A stretch of DNA of 64,000 bases from Pseudomonas sp. S30 (GTDB lineage: Bacteria > Pseudomonadota > Gammaproteobacteria > Pseudomonadales > Pseudomonadaceae): NCBI RefSeq assembly GCF_016518545.1, contig NZ_JACVTO010000017.1, positions 55,046 through 119,045 on the forward strand. The letters run 5' to 3'. Of this stretch, positions 1 to 8,564 are shown in pieces. The position numbers were made by a program, and so were the translations under genes. The notes under the pieces are model-generated. The model did not search any database. It was not told the origin of the DNA and saw only the letters and a program-made list of their open reading frames with translations. Each line of letters opens with the position of its first letter. Within the stretch, counting starts at the first letter, position 1.

Positions 1-1269
1 GAGCAGGATCGTCCGATCAACAAGCGTCACGAGTTGGACAAGGTCATCGAGCTGCGCCGCCATAACGCCATCGATGTCGAGATGCGCTTGCTGGAGGACC
101 TCGGCGAGTTGTGCCTGGACCGCCTGAAAGGTCCGACCGAGGAAGACATCGCGCGTCTGGACGAGATGCTGGTGAGCGACGCTCTGCGCAGTGCCGGTAG
201 CGCCCATGGCGAACTGGCCAGCAGCGATCTGTCCGAGGAGGAGCGCGTGGCGGTGCTCAACGACGTGATCGAAGCCTACGAGGAAACCATTGGCAGTGCC
301 GAATACCTGGCGGCCGTCAAGCCTGCCGCCATTCGCCAGGACAAGCTGCAGCGTTTTCTGGGGAGTGTGCGCCGGCTCAAGGCCCTGGCCAGTGCCGACA
401 TGAATGCCAGTGTGCGAGAGATCGAACTGGCCGAGCCGGCGCCGAGGCGCACACCGGTGTACGCGCCCCGAGGCGGCATCCGTCGGGTCGTCAGGACCCA
501 GCGCGGGCGCAACGTGGTCGGCGTCGAGTCCACCGGAGCCGACGGCGAAGCCGTACTGGAGCAGAAGGACAGCCACGACAACGTCCTGCGCACTTTCCGT
601 CGGCAGGCCAGCCAGTGGCAGGAGGTCGACGACCGACGTGAAGAGGGACCCTCTCCTGCGCCTTCACCCCAACCCTCGGTCGTTCGCTCGCGCATGAAGA
701 AGCTGTTGGGCGAAGTCCAGCCGACCATCGCCATCGCCAAGCGCTTCTTCGCCAACGACGAGCCCCTGGGGCTCTCCACCGTCATCGATCTGCATTCGAA
801 GGATCTGCAGCGCGGGCTCGCGTCGTTGCCGCGCAGTGGGCGGGACGCCGAGTTGGTCGAGCAGGCCAACAGGGCCGTCGAGTTGCTCGAGTCGAGCAAG
901 CGCGAGCTGCTCACGGTTCATTACCTGAGGACCCAGACACCGACCCTCAACGCATTGCGGTACCTGCATGGCATCGGCGAGATCAGCATCGCGCGCAGCG
1001 AGCGTCGCATTCGCCTGGCGGCCAGCGACTTTCTCGACACCTACGAAATCCGGCAGGCCAGTGGCAAAAAGCTCTGGGAGGCACATTTCCACTATCTGGC
1101 CGAGGATACGCCGGATCGCGATTTCGCCAAGGGTCACCTCAAGCTGTGGGAGCAGCGCAAATTGGGCCAGCAGGCGCAGGTGCGTGCTGCCCGGCGCAGT
1201 CAGGTGCTGAAGATCTACCGGGGGCAACTGCGCAAAGGCGATGTCGAGGGCATCATCCCGTTCGAGTGA
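1..1269 (+). CDS. C-terminal part of a large protein, probably DUF6543/dermonecrotic-toxin-type (5' truncated by window edge)
   Basis: The frame is open to base 1 and ends at a stop at 1267-1269, so at least 422 codons of a larger gene are present. The first possible internal start is a TTG at 34, without a convincing ribosome site, so the gene most likely begins upstream of the window. The protein is rich in Glu, Arg and Leu and looks mainly helical, with no membrane segment. The end contains short blocks such as LKIYRGQL and GIIPFE. These resemble the tails of the very long (over 1000 aa) Pseudomonas proteins annotated as dermonecrotic toxin or DUF6543 proteins. That family link is from memory and is an inference. 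It converges with the deacetylase gene only 6 bp away. Confidence 0.5.
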   Translation, partial: EQDRPINKRHELDKVIELRRHNAIDVEMRLLEDLGELCLDRLKGPTEEDIARLDEMLVSDALRSAGSAHGELASSDLSEEERVAVLNDVIEAYEETIGSAEYLAAVKPAAIRQDKLQRFLGSVRRLKALASADMNASVREIELAEPAPRRTPVYAPRGGIRRVVRTQRGRNVVGVESTGADGEAVLEQKDSHDNVLRTFRRQASQWQEVDDRREEGPSPAPSPQPSVVRSRMKKLLGEVQPTIAIAKRFFANDEPLGLSTVIDLHSKDLQRGLASLPRSGRDAELVEQANRAVELLESSKRELLTVHYLRTQTPTLNALRYLHGIGEISIARSERRIRLAASDFLDTYEIRQASGKKLWEAHFHYLAEDTPDRDFAKGHLKLWEQRKLGQQAQVRAARRSQVLKIYRGQLRKGDVEGIIPFE

Positions 1270-1275
1270 GCGCCG

Positions 1276-2049
1276 TCAGCGGTTGCTGTAGCGGCCGTGG
1301 CGACCGTGGGCGGGCATGGCCTGGTTGCTGCGTTCGGCGATCATCTGGTGCAGGCCGATCAGGGTGATGCCCTGGGCGGCCAGGCGCGGTATCTCGCGCT
1401 CGAGCACTTGCAGGGTTTGCGGGTAGGGATGGCCGATCAGCACTGCCGAGCCTTGCCTGCGGGCAAGCTCCACGCCTTTGTGCAATTGTTCGGCGATGGC
1501 CTCGGGCGTGCGCACGTCGTCGAGGAATACATCCCGCGAAACGTTGGCCAGCCCGACTTCCTGCGCCTTGGCCGCCGCCACCGTGGCGGCGCTGGTGCGG
1601 CTGTCGACGAAGAACAGGTCGCGGCGCTGCAGCTCGGCCATCAGCCAGGCCATCGCTTCGGGCTGCGCGGTCATGCGGCTGCCCATGTGGTTGTTGACAC
1701 CGGCGGCGAACGGCACCTTGAGCAGGGCGGCGTCCAGGCGCCGGGCCAGTTCTTCGAGGGGCAGGCCGGGGTGCCAGGCGTAGGGGCCGGTGGCCGGGTC
1801 CATGGGCATGTGCAGGATCACCGTGCGGCCAGCCTTGTGGGCCTGCCGGGCGAAGTCGCTGGCGTGGGGCGTGTCGGGCATGACCGCCAGGGTGACCGGC
1901 CCTGGCAGGGCGAGCGTGCGGCTGTCGCGCTCGCTGTTCTGCCCGAGGTCATCGATGATGATGCTCATGTACGCTTTGGTCGACGCCGCGTGGGCAGCGC
2001 CGGCCAGCAGGCACAGCAGGGTCAGCGCGAGCGTGCGGATGACCGCCAT
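1276..2049 (-). CDS. yibQ: Divergent polysaccharide deacetylase family protein (YibQ-like), secreted
   Basis: This 257-aa protein has a signal peptide (hydrophobic residues 6-20, cleavage after AHA) followed by one deacetylase-like domain. Blocks typical of the divergent polysaccharide deacetylase family (PF04748) are visible: IIIDDLG near the N-terminus, LHMPMDP, NNHMGSRMT, FFVDSRT and IGHPYPQTL. It should act in the periplasm on a glycan, but no substrate is firmly known for the family. The ATG at 2049 overlaps the ctpA stop by one base (TGATG), which implies translational coupling. The same gene follows envC in E. coli. The reading frame stays open upstream inside ctpA, but the signal peptide and overlap fix the start. 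Confidence 0.88.
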   Translation of the reverse strand: MAVIRTLALTLLCLLAGAAHAASTKAYMSIIIDDLGQNSERDSRTLALPGPVTLAVMPDTPHASDFARQAHKAGRTVILHMPMDPATGPYAWHPGLPLEELARRLDAALLKVPFAAGVNNHMGSRMTAQPEAMAWLMAELQRRDLFFVDSRTSAATVAAAKAQEVGLANVSRDVFLDDVRTPEAIAEQLHKGVELARRQGSAVLIGHPYPQTLQVLEREIPRLAAQGITLIGLHQMIAERSNQAMPAHGRHGRYSNR

Positions 2050-3374
2050 CAGTCGCCCTTGGTGATGTTCAGGCCCTTGAGCAGGCTCAGTGCCTGGCTG
2101 AGCTGGAAGTCGTCGTCCTGGGGCCGTTCGGTGCGCTTGCTGCTGCCCGTCGGGCGATCGGCGCCGCCGTTGCCGTTGCCCAGGTGACCCTGCAGGTCGG
2201 CTTCCTTGAAATTGTCGGTGTCGGCTTCGGCGGTGAGCTTGGCCTGGCGCACCTCGATGTCCGGAACGATACCCTGGGCCTGGATCGAACGGCCATTGGG
2301 CGTGAAGTACAGCGCGGTGGTGAGCTTGAGCGCACGGTCGTTGGTCAGCGGCAGCACGGTCTGTACCGAGCCCTTGCCGAAGCTGTCGGTGCCCATCAGC
2401 ACGCCGCGCTTCTGGTCCTGCAGGGCGCCGGCGACGATTTCCGAGGCCGAGGCGCTGCCGCCATTGATCAGCACCACCAGTGGCACGCCCTCGCTGGCGT
2501 CGGCCGGATCGGCGCTGAAGCGCAGCTCGGAGTTGGCGATACGGCCCTTGGTGTAGACGATCAGGCCCTTGGTGAGGAAGTGGTCGGCCACTTCCACGGC
2601 CGCCTGCAGCACGCCACCGGGGTTGTTGCGCAGGTCCAGCACCAGGCCGCGCAGCTTCTTGCCGTTGTCCTTGCGCAGCTTGGCCAGGGCCTTGCCCACT
2701 TCCTCGCCGGTCTTGACCTGGAACTGGGTGATGCGGATATAGCCATAGCCGCTTTCCAGCAACTGGCTCTTGACGCTCTTGACCTGGATCACGGCGCGGG
2801 CCAGGGTCACGTCGAAGGGCGTGCCGCCGTCGCGCACCAGGGTCAGGGTGATTTTCTGGCCGATCTTGCCGCGCATCTTGTCGACGGCCTCGGTCATGGT
2901 CTGGCCGCGAGTCGGCGCACCGTTGATCTTGACGATCAGGTCGCCCGCCTCGATGCCCGCGCGTGAAGCCGGCGTGTCGTCGATGGGGGAGACCACCTTG
3001 ATGAAACCGTCCTCCTGGCCGACCTCGATGCCCAGGCCACCGAACTCGCCGCTGGTGCTCTCCTGAAGCTCCTGGAAGTCTTCCGGACCCAGATAGGCCG
3101 AGTGCGGATCGAGGTTGCTGAGCATGCCCTTGATGGCGTTCTCCAGCAGGGTCTTGTCGTCCACCGGCTCGACGTAGGCGGCCTTGATGCGGTCCATGAC
3201 CTCGGCGAACGTGCGCAGTTCGTCCAGCGGCAGCGGCGCCTTGGCCGTCACCTCGGTGGCCGGCACGGCCGCCGGCTTGGCGGCCTTGACCGGCTCGGCG
3301 GCGGTGGCCATGGGCGCACCGACGACCAGGGCGATGGTCAGGGCCAGCTGGGTGAGGCGAGACGAGTGCAGCAT
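2049..3374 (-). CDS. ctpA: S41 family C-terminal processing peptidase (CtpA)
   Basis: This 441-aa periplasmic serine protease degrades or trims envelope proteins; in pseudomonads CtpA-type enzymes control peptidoglycan hydrolases. It has a signal peptide (residues 1-26, ending TAA) and a PDZ domain at about 112-190 (GGLGIEV, DLIVKINGA). The S41 catalytic domain has GGSASASEI with the likely nucleophile Ser309 and SFGKGS with the general base Lys334; the 25-residue spacing is that of the Ser/Lys dyad in this family. The ATG at 3374 is preceded by AGGAG about 10 bases upstream. An in-frame extension to 3623 lacks a ribosome site and would bury the signal peptide. It is co-oriented with envC (85 bp gap) and yibQ. 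Confidence 0.95.
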   Translation of the reverse strand: MLHSSRLTQLALTIALVVGAPMATAAEPVKAAKPAAVPATEVTAKAPLPLDELRTFAEVMDRIKAAYVEPVDDKTLLENAIKGMLSNLDPHSAYLGPEDFQELQESTSGEFGGLGIEVGQEDGFIKVVSPIDDTPASRAGIEAGDLIVKINGAPTRGQTMTEAVDKMRGKIGQKITLTLVRDGGTPFDVTLARAVIQVKSVKSQLLESGYGYIRITQFQVKTGEEVGKALAKLRKDNGKKLRGLVLDLRNNPGGVLQAAVEVADHFLTKGLIVYTKGRIANSELRFSADPADASEGVPLVVLINGGSASASEIVAGALQDQKRGVLMGTDSFGKGSVQTVLPLTNDRALKLTTALYFTPNGRSIQAQGIVPDIEVRQAKLTAEADTDNFKEADLQGHLGNGNGGADRPTGSSKRTERPQDDDFQLSQALSLLKGLNITKGD

Positions 3375-3459
3375 GTCGAACGAACTCCTGATCCTGTAGG
3401 CGCTCCCGCTGGAGCATCGACGCGGCCCTGGGCGGGCAGCGCCGTGATGTTGTCGATGC

Positions 3460-4761
3460 CTAGCCTCGGCACCATTGCGCAGGGTCGGTAGGCCGGCCCT
3501 GCTGTCGAATCGCGAAGTACAAGCCCGCGCTGTCCTGTCCGCCGCTGTCGCCGACGGTGGAAATGGCCTCACCGGCCTTGACGATGTCCCCGGCACTCTT
3601 GAGCAGGCTCTGGTTATGGCCATACAGGCTCAGGTAACCATTGCCGTGGTCGAGAATGACCAGCAGCCCGGCGCCACGCAACCAGTCGGCGAACACCACG
3701 CGCCCACCATGCACGGCGTGCACCTGGGTGCCGGCGGCGGCAGCGATCATCACCCCGTCCCACTTGGCCCTGGCATCGCCGCCACGGGTATCGCCGAAGC
3801 GTGCCAACAATCGACCGTTGACAGGCCATGGAAGTTTTCCGCGGGCTGCGGAAAAGGCGCCGCCGTAGCTGGCGCCATCGCTGGAAACCAGCGGGCCGAG
3901 CACGGTACGGGCCTTCTTCGGTGGCGGCTCGGGCGCTTCGGGCGCCTCGCGGCGAGCATCGGCCAGGGCCTGTTCGCGGCGCCGCTTCTCCTCTTCCTGG
4001 CGTGCCAGCAGGGCTTTGCGCCGGGCTTCCTCGGCTTCACGGGCCTGCCGCGCGAGGGTTTCCTCGATGGTCTTGAGCACCTGGGCGAGGTCGGCCTGGT
4101 CCTGCTCGCGCGCTTGCAGCTTCTGGTCGCGGGCCTTCAGGTCGCTGTCGAGCTTGGCCAGCACCTGCTGACGCTTGCCGCGCTCGGCTTCGAGTGCCTG
4201 GCGACGGGTGTCGAGTTCGCCGCGCTGGGCCAGCAACTGCTCCTGCTGGCCGGAAATCTCCAGCTCCACGTTGGCCAGCTGGCGCAGAGTCTCGTTGAAG
4301 GTGCGCAGTTGCTCCAGGCGCGCCTTGCTCAGGTAGTCGTAGTAGGTGAGGGTGCGGGCGAACTTTTCCGGGTTCTGCTGGTTCAGCAGCAGCTTGAGGT
4401 ATTCCTCGCGACCGCTCTGGTAGGCCGAACGGGCCTGGATGGCGATCAGTCGTTGCTGTTCAGTGCGGGCGGACTGGAGTTTTTTTTTCTCGTGGTCAAG
4501 GCGCTCCAGTTCGCCCTCGGTCTTTTTTAGCGCTTGTTGCAACGCCTCCACCTGCTTCTCGAGGTTGCCGATATCGGTCTCGGTGGACTTCAGGTCTTTC
4601 TGCACGCCGGCTTTCTCTTCCTGGAGCTTGCCCAGGGTCTTCTTGAGCTCGGCGATGTCCTGGCGAGTGGCGTCCAACTGTTGCTGGGTCTGGGCCCGCT
4701 CGTCGGCGACGGCCGGACCTAGCAGGCATGACAGGGCGAGGAATATGAGGGCGCGGCGCAT
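3460..4761 (-). CDS. envC: Murein hydrolase activator EnvC (degenerate M23/LytM protein)
   Basis: This 433-aa periplasmic protein would activate N-acetylmuramoyl-L-alanine amidases at the septum. It has a signal peptide (residues 1-19), then long coiled coils (about 22-245, Glu/Gln/Leu-rich heptads), a basic linker, and a C-terminal LytM domain (about 305-430; VHGGRVVFA, LDHGNGYLSLYGH). The LytM metal site looks broken: the usual first His-x(3)-Asp is KWDGV, and the usual His-x-His near the end is GLYF. This is what is known for EnvC-type activators, which bind amidases but do not cut. It lies upstream of ctpA and yibQ in one orientation. Confidence 0.93.
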   Translation of the reverse strand: MRRALIFLALSCLLGPAVADERAQTQQQLDATRQDIAELKKTLGKLQEEKAGVQKDLKSTETDIGNLEKQVEALQQALKKTEGELERLDHEKKKLQSARTEQQRLIAIQARSAYQSGREEYLKLLLNQQNPEKFARTLTYYDYLSKARLEQLRTFNETLRQLANVELEISGQQEQLLAQRGELDTRRQALEAERGKRQQVLAKLDSDLKARDQKLQAREQDQADLAQVLKTIEETLARQAREAEEARRKALLARQEEEKRRREQALADARREAPEAPEPPPKKARTVLGPLVSSDGASYGGAFSAARGKLPWPVNGRLLARFGDTRGGDARAKWDGVMIAAAAGTQVHAVHGGRVVFADWLRGAGLLVILDHGNGYLSLYGHNQSLLKSAGDIVKAGEAISTVGDSGGQDSAGLYFAIRQQGRPTDPAQWCRG

Positions 4762-5007
4762 GGATCGGGCGTACCAGGGATGGAGACTGGGCTAGTATGC
4801 CCGCCTGGGCCTGCAAAAAAAACGCCTGGCGTCGACCTCGATCGCTCCTGCGTCAGGAAAGACAGGTCCACCGTGAGGTTTTTCCTGGCCGTGTGTCAGA
4901 AACCACCTCTTATTGAGGGGGGAGTCGCTTGCTTACCCTTTCAGGCCTGCCGCTTGGCAAAAACCTGTGACTTCTCCATTCCCCTCAAACGTCGTGCGAG
5001 ACGCTCC
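4762..5007. other. Divergent intergenic region envC / PagP-like gene
   Basis: These 246 bp separate two divergently transcribed genes and must hold both promoters. The plus-strand frame of the barrel gene is open across this stretch (from 4780), but the sequence has no signal-peptide character and no ribosome site there, so it is treated as non-coding. No clear -35/-10 pair was identified. Confidence 0.5.
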
Positions 5008-5505
5008 ATGTCGCTATGCGCCCCCCTGGCCGTGTCAGCCCGCTGGCTGCTGTGCTTCGGCCTGCTCCTGATCGCCATCAGCCCTTCCTCTGCCGCGTCC
5101 ACCGGGCAGGACAGTTGGTACCTGCAAACCAGTGTCTACACTCGACATTTCAGCCACGACCCGACCCACAACGAACGTCAGGAACTGATCGGCCTGGAGC
5201 GCGATCGGGCCGACGGGCTGCTCTACGGCGTGGCCACCTTTCGCAACTCGTTCCGCCAGCGCTCGGTCTACGCGTACGGCGGCAAGGCCTGGGAGCATGA
5301 ACGCTGGCCGGTCTACGCCAAGCTCAGTGCCGGCCTGCTGCACGGCTATCGCGGCAAGTACCGCGACAAGCTCCCGCTCAATCGCTTCGGCGCGGCACCG
5401 GTGATCATTCCCGCGGCAGGTGTGCGGCTGGGGCCGGTGGGCGTTGAGACGGTGCTGCTGGGGGGCAACGCGATGATGGTCAATGTCGGTTACAGGTTTC
5501 GCTGA
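5008..5505 (+). CDS. Small outer-membrane beta-barrel protein, PagP-like (often annotated sn-glycerol-3-phosphate transporter)
   Basis: This 165-aa protein has a signal peptide (hydrophobic core WLLCFGLLLIAISP, cleavage near SAA) and alternating amphipathic strands ending in YRF, the aromatic C-terminus of outer-membrane barrels. It carries an early His-Phe-Ser pair and an RNSFRQRS block. These resemble the Pseudomonas lipid A palmitoyltransferase PagP (PA1343 type) and its relatives; the match is from memory, so the enzyme activity is inferred. I chose ATG 5008 over the longer frame from 4780 because it directly precedes the signal peptide. The gene sits alone between envC and gpmI, which are adjacent in E. 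coli, so it looks inserted into that block. Confidence 0.7.
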   Translation: MSLCAPLAVSARWLLCFGLLLIAISPSSAASTGQDSWYLQTSVYTRHFSHDPTHNERQELIGLERDRADGLLYGVATFRNSFRQRSVYAYGGKAWEHERWPVYAKLSAGLLHGYRGKYRDKLPLNRFGAAPVIIPAAGVRLGPVGVETVLLGGNAMMVNVGYRFR

Positions 5506-5520
5506 AGGCTGGAGATGCAA

Positions 5521-5545
5521 AAGCCCGATGCCAGGCATCGGGCTT
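5521..5545 (-). terminator. Rho-independent terminator for gpmI
   Basis: A perfect inverted repeat (AAGCCCGATG / CATCGGGCTT, 5-base loop) lies between two converging genes. Read on the minus strand it is followed by a short T run, so it most likely stops gpmI transcription; it may also slow the converging plus-strand transcript. Confidence 0.65.
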
Positions 5546-5571
5546 CGCGGCACTGCTTGCGCTCGCGGCCG

Positions 5572-7107
5572 TCAGGCGTCGAGCAGGATCGACGTGCCGG
5601 TCATTTCCTCAGGCTTCTCCAGGCCCAGCAGCTTGAGCATGGTCGGCGCCACGTCGGCCAGCACGCCACCCTCGCGTACCTTGACCTTGCGTTGGCCGAC
5701 ATAGATGAACGGCACCGGCTCGGTGGTGTGCGCGGTGTGCGCCTGGCCGGTGGATTCGTCTTCCATCTGCTCGACGTTGCCGTGGTCGGCGGTGATCAAT
5801 GCCTCGCCCCCGACCTTTTCCAGCGCGGTGACGATGCGTCCCACGCAGTTGTCCAGGGCCTCGACCGCCTTGACCGCAGCGTCGAACACGCCGGTGTGGC
5901 CGACCATGTCGCCGTTGGCGTAGTTGACCACGATCACGTCGAAGCGCTGCTGCTCGATCGCTTCGACGATGCGGTCGGTGACTTCCGGCGCGCTCATTTC
6001 CGGCTGCAGGTCGTAGGTGGCCACCTTCGGCGATGGAATCAGGATGCGCTCTTCGCCTTCGAACGGTTCCTCGCGCCCGCCAGAGAAGAAGAAGGTCACG
6101 TGGGCGTACTTCTCGGTTTCGGCGATCCGCAACTGGGTCTTGCCATGCGCGGCCAGGTATTCGCCCAGCACATTGTGCAGGCTGGCCGGGGCGAAGGCCG
6201 CCGGGGCCGGGATCTTCGCCGAATACTGGGTAAGGCCGATGTAGGCGGCCACCTTCGGCAGGCGCGCGCGGGGGAACTCGTTGAAGTCGGGCTCGACGAA
6301 CACCCGCGACAGCTCGCGGGCACGGTCGGCGCGGAAGTTCATGAAGATCACCGCATCGCCGTCTTCGACCCTGACCGCCTCGCCAATGCGCGTGGCCTTG
6401 ACGAATTCGTCGCTCTCGTCACGGGCGTAGGCCGCTTGCAGGCCCGCCACTGCGGTGTCGGCGCTGTAGTCGGCGGTGCTGTCGACGATGAGGTTGTAGG
6501 CCGCGCTGACGCGGTCCCAGCGGTTGTCCCGATCCATGGCGAAATAGCGCCCGATCAGGCTGGCGATGCGTCCCTTGCCCAGCCGGGCGAAGGTCGCATC
6601 GAGCAGTTCCAGGGACGACTGGGCGCTGCGCGGTGGCGTGTCGCGGCCATCTAGGAAAGCGTGCAGGTAGATCTTCTCGGCGCCGCGTTGCGCGGCCAGC
6701 TCGGCCATGGCGACGATGTGGTCCTGGTGGCTGTGCACACCGCCATCGGACAGCAGGCCGAGCAGGTGCACGGCCTTGCCGGCCGCCACCGCCTTGTCCA
6801 CCGCGCCGGTGAGCACCGGGTTGTGGAAGAACTCGCCGTCGCGGATGGCCTTGGTGACCCGGGTGAAGTCCTGGTACACCACGCGGCCGGCGCCGAGGTT
6901 CATGTGACCGACTTCGGAATTGCCCATCTGCCCGTCCGGCAAGCCCACGTCCATGCCGGAGCCCGAGATCAGACCATGGGGCTGGGTGGCGCGCAGGCGG
7001 TCGTAGACCGGCGTGTCGGCGGCGAGGATGGCATTGTATTCGCGGCTTTCGCTGTGACCGAAACCATCCAGGATGATCAGGACCAGGGGCTTGGGGACGT
7101 TCGTCAT
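5572..7107 (-). CDS. gpmI: 2,3-bisphosphoglycerate-independent phosphoglycerate mutase
   Basis: This 511-aa cytoplasmic enzyme interconverts 3- and 2-phosphoglycerate in glycolysis and gluconeogenesis and needs manganese. It has the full family architecture: an alkaline-phosphatase-like metal core (LIILDGFGHS at the start, ADHGNVEQM near the end) and the phosphoserine motif GNSEVGHMNLGAG, whose Ser is the nucleophile. HLLGLLSDGGVHSH and HAFLDGRDTPP are also present. The length matches the family. It is divergent from the yibN-like gene over 194 bp. A weak GTGAG ribosome site precedes the ATG. Confidence 0.98.
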   Translation of the reverse strand: MTNVPKPLVLIILDGFGHSESREYNAILAADTPVYDRLRATQPHGLISGSGMDVGLPDGQMGNSEVGHMNLGAGRVVYQDFTRVTKAIRDGEFFHNPVLTGAVDKAVAAGKAVHLLGLLSDGGVHSHQDHIVAMAELAAQRGAEKIYLHAFLDGRDTPPRSAQSSLELLDATFARLGKGRIASLIGRYFAMDRDNRWDRVSAAYNLIVDSTADYSADTAVAGLQAAYARDESDEFVKATRIGEAVRVEDGDAVIFMNFRADRARELSRVFVEPDFNEFPRARLPKVAAYIGLTQYSAKIPAPAAFAPASLHNVLGEYLAAHGKTQLRIAETEKYAHVTFFFSGGREEPFEGEERILIPSPKVATYDLQPEMSAPEVTDRIVEAIEQQRFDVIVVNYANGDMVGHTGVFDAAVKAVEALDNCVGRIVTALEKVGGEALITADHGNVEQMEDESTGQAHTAHTTEPVPFIYVGQRKVKVREGGVLADVAPTMLKLLGLEKPEEMTGTSILLDA

Positions 7108-7240
7108 CGATCAAACTCACGGTTGTTCAAAGAGGATAGAAACCCGCATTTTAGGGGAAATCCGCCAGAGGCGGCGAATATTCCTCGGGCCAGGCGACCG
7201 GCGCGCCGCGCAGATGCATTTCGCGCCGGCCGGGCGGGCT

Positions 7241-7268
7241 TTGGCGGGCCTGGGTGGCTGTGTATACT
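7241..7268 (+). promoter_or_regulatory. Probable sigma-70 promoter for yibN-grxC-secB
   Basis: TTGGCG at 7241-7246 and TATACT at 7263-7268 are separated by 16 bases and lie 33 bases before the ATG of the rhodanese-like gene. Recognised by eye only. Confidence 0.5.
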
Positions 7269-7301
7269 GGCCGGCATTTTCAATCGCCTGGAACACCCCT
7301 G

Positions 7302-7715
7302 ATGGTTGCTCACCTGATTCAATTTGCGACAGATCACTTCATCCTGGTTGCGATCTTCTTCATTCTGCTGATTCTGCTGCTGGTCAACGAGATCCGCCGC
7401 GGCGGTCAGAGCCTGAGCAATGGTCAGCTGACCGCGCTGGTCAACGCCGACAAAGGCGTGGTGATCGATATCCGTGCCCCCAAGGACTACGCGGCCGGGC
7501 ACATCGTCGGCGCCGTGAACATCCCCCAGGACAAGGTCGCCAGCCGCATGGGCGAGTTGGACAAGCACAAGGACAAGACCCTGATCATCGTCGACGCCAT
7601 GGGCCAGCATGCCGGCACCGTGTGCCGCGACCTGCTCAAGGCCGGCTACACCGCCGCCAAGCTCAGCGGCGGCGTGTCCAGCTGGAAAGCCGACAACCTG
7701 CCCCTGGTGAAGTGA
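7302..7715 (+). CDS. yibN: Membrane-anchored rhodanese-like protein (YibN type)
   Basis: This 137-aa protein has one N-terminal membrane segment (about residues 12-28) followed by a rhodanese-fold domain (IDIRAPKDYAAGHIVGAVNIP, then GGVSSW). The active-site loop reads VDAMGQHAGTV, with no cysteine where sulfurtransferases have CxxGxR, so it is probably not a sulfurtransferase. E. coli YibN sits in the same place before grxC-secB. The ATG at 7302 follows the promoter-like sequence, and its stop is one base from grxC, so the three genes form an operon. Confidence 0.85.
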   Translation: MVAHLIQFATDHFILVAIFFILLILLLVNEIRRGGQSLSNGQLTALVNADKGVVIDIRAPKDYAAGHIVGAVNIPQDKVASRMGELDKHKDKTLIIVDAMGQHAGTVCRDLLKAGYTAAKLSGGVSSWKADNLPLVK

Positions 7716-7716
7716 T

Positions 7717-7971
7717 ATGCAACCGGTCATCGTCTACTCCAGCGACTACTGCCCCTACTGCATGCGCGCCAAGCAACTGCTGGCGAGCAAGCAGGTGGCC
7801 TTCGAGGAAATCCGTGTCGACGGCAAGCCACAGCTGCGCGCCGACATGACACGCAAGGCCGGCCGCACCTCGGTGCCGCAGATCTGGATCGGCGACACCC
7901 ATGTCGGCGGTTGCGACGACTTGTTCGCCCTGGAGCGTTCGGGCAAGCTCGACGCCCTGCTCGCGGGCTGA
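7717..7971 (+). CDS. grxC: Glutaredoxin 3
   Basis: This 84-aa dithiol glutaredoxin would reduce disulfides with glutathione in the cytoplasm. The redox motif CPYC is at residues 12-15 (SDYCPYCMRA). TSVPQIWIGDTHVGGCDD carries the cis-proline and the glutathione-binding GG-C-D. The length is typical. It lies between yibN (1 bp gap) and secB (39 bp gap). Confidence 0.97.
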   Translation: MQPVIVYSSDYCPYCMRAKQLLASKQVAFEEIRVDGKPQLRADMTRKAGRTSVPQIWIGDTHVGGCDDLFALERSGKLDALLAG

Positions 7972-8010
7972 TTCACGCCCCTTTCCACCCATTTCAGAAA
8001 AGGATCTGCC

Positions 8011-8493
8011 ATGACTGACCAACAGACCAACGGCGCTGCCGAAGAGAACAGCCCGCAATTCTCGCTGCAGCGCATCTACGTGCGTGACCTGTCGTTCGAG
8101 GCGCCCAAGAGCCCGCAGATCTTCCGCCAGCAGTGGGAGCCGAGCGTTTCGCTGGACCTGAACACCCGTCAGAAAGCCCTGGAAGGCGACTTCCACGAAG
8201 TGGTGCTGACCCTCTCGGTCACCGTCAAGAACGGTGACGAGGTGGCGTTCATCGCTGAAGTGCAGCAGGCCGGCATCTTCCTGATCTCGGGCCTGGACGC
8301 GCAATCGATGAGCCACACCCTGGGCGCGTTCTGCCCGAACATCCTGTTCCCGTACGCCCGCGAAACCCTGGACAGCCTGGTCACCCGTGGTTCGTTCCCG
8401 GCGCTGATGCTGTCGCCGGTGAACTTCGACGCGCTGTACGCCCAGGAGCTGCAACGCATGCAGGAATCCGGCGAGGCGCCGTCGCTGCAGTAA
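8011..8493 (+). CDS. secB: Protein-export chaperone SecB
   Basis: This 160-aa cytoplasmic chaperone forms a tetramer, holds precursor proteins unfolded and delivers them to SecA. Family features are the acidic Gln-rich N-terminus, FSLQRIYVRDLSFEAP, the NTRQKALEGDFHEVVL stretch and the conserved FPYAR followed by GSFPALMLSPVNFDALY. AAAGG lies before the ATG. It is the last gene of the yibN-grxC-secB operon and is followed by a strong terminator. Confidence 0.98.
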   Translation: MTDQQTNGAAEENSPQFSLQRIYVRDLSFEAPKSPQIFRQQWEPSVSLDLNTRQKALEGDFHEVVLTLSVTVKNGDEVAFIAEVQQAGIFLISGLDAQSMSHTLGAFCPNILFPYARETLDSLVTRGSFPALMLSPVNFDALYAQELQRMQESGEAPSLQ

Positions 8494-8510
8494 CCGCTGC
8501 GCTGGCCCAC

Positions 8511-8547
8511 GAAAAAGCCCCTCGGGTCGATCCCGAGGGGCTTTTTC
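8511..8547. terminator. Bidirectional Rho-independent terminator after secB
   Basis: A 15-base stem (AAAAAGCCCCTCGGG paired with its complement, 5-base loop) has a T run on both strands. It separates secB from the converging gene at 8565-9008 and can serve both. Confidence 0.93.
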
Positions 8548-8564
8548 GTTTGCGCCGTGTCGTC

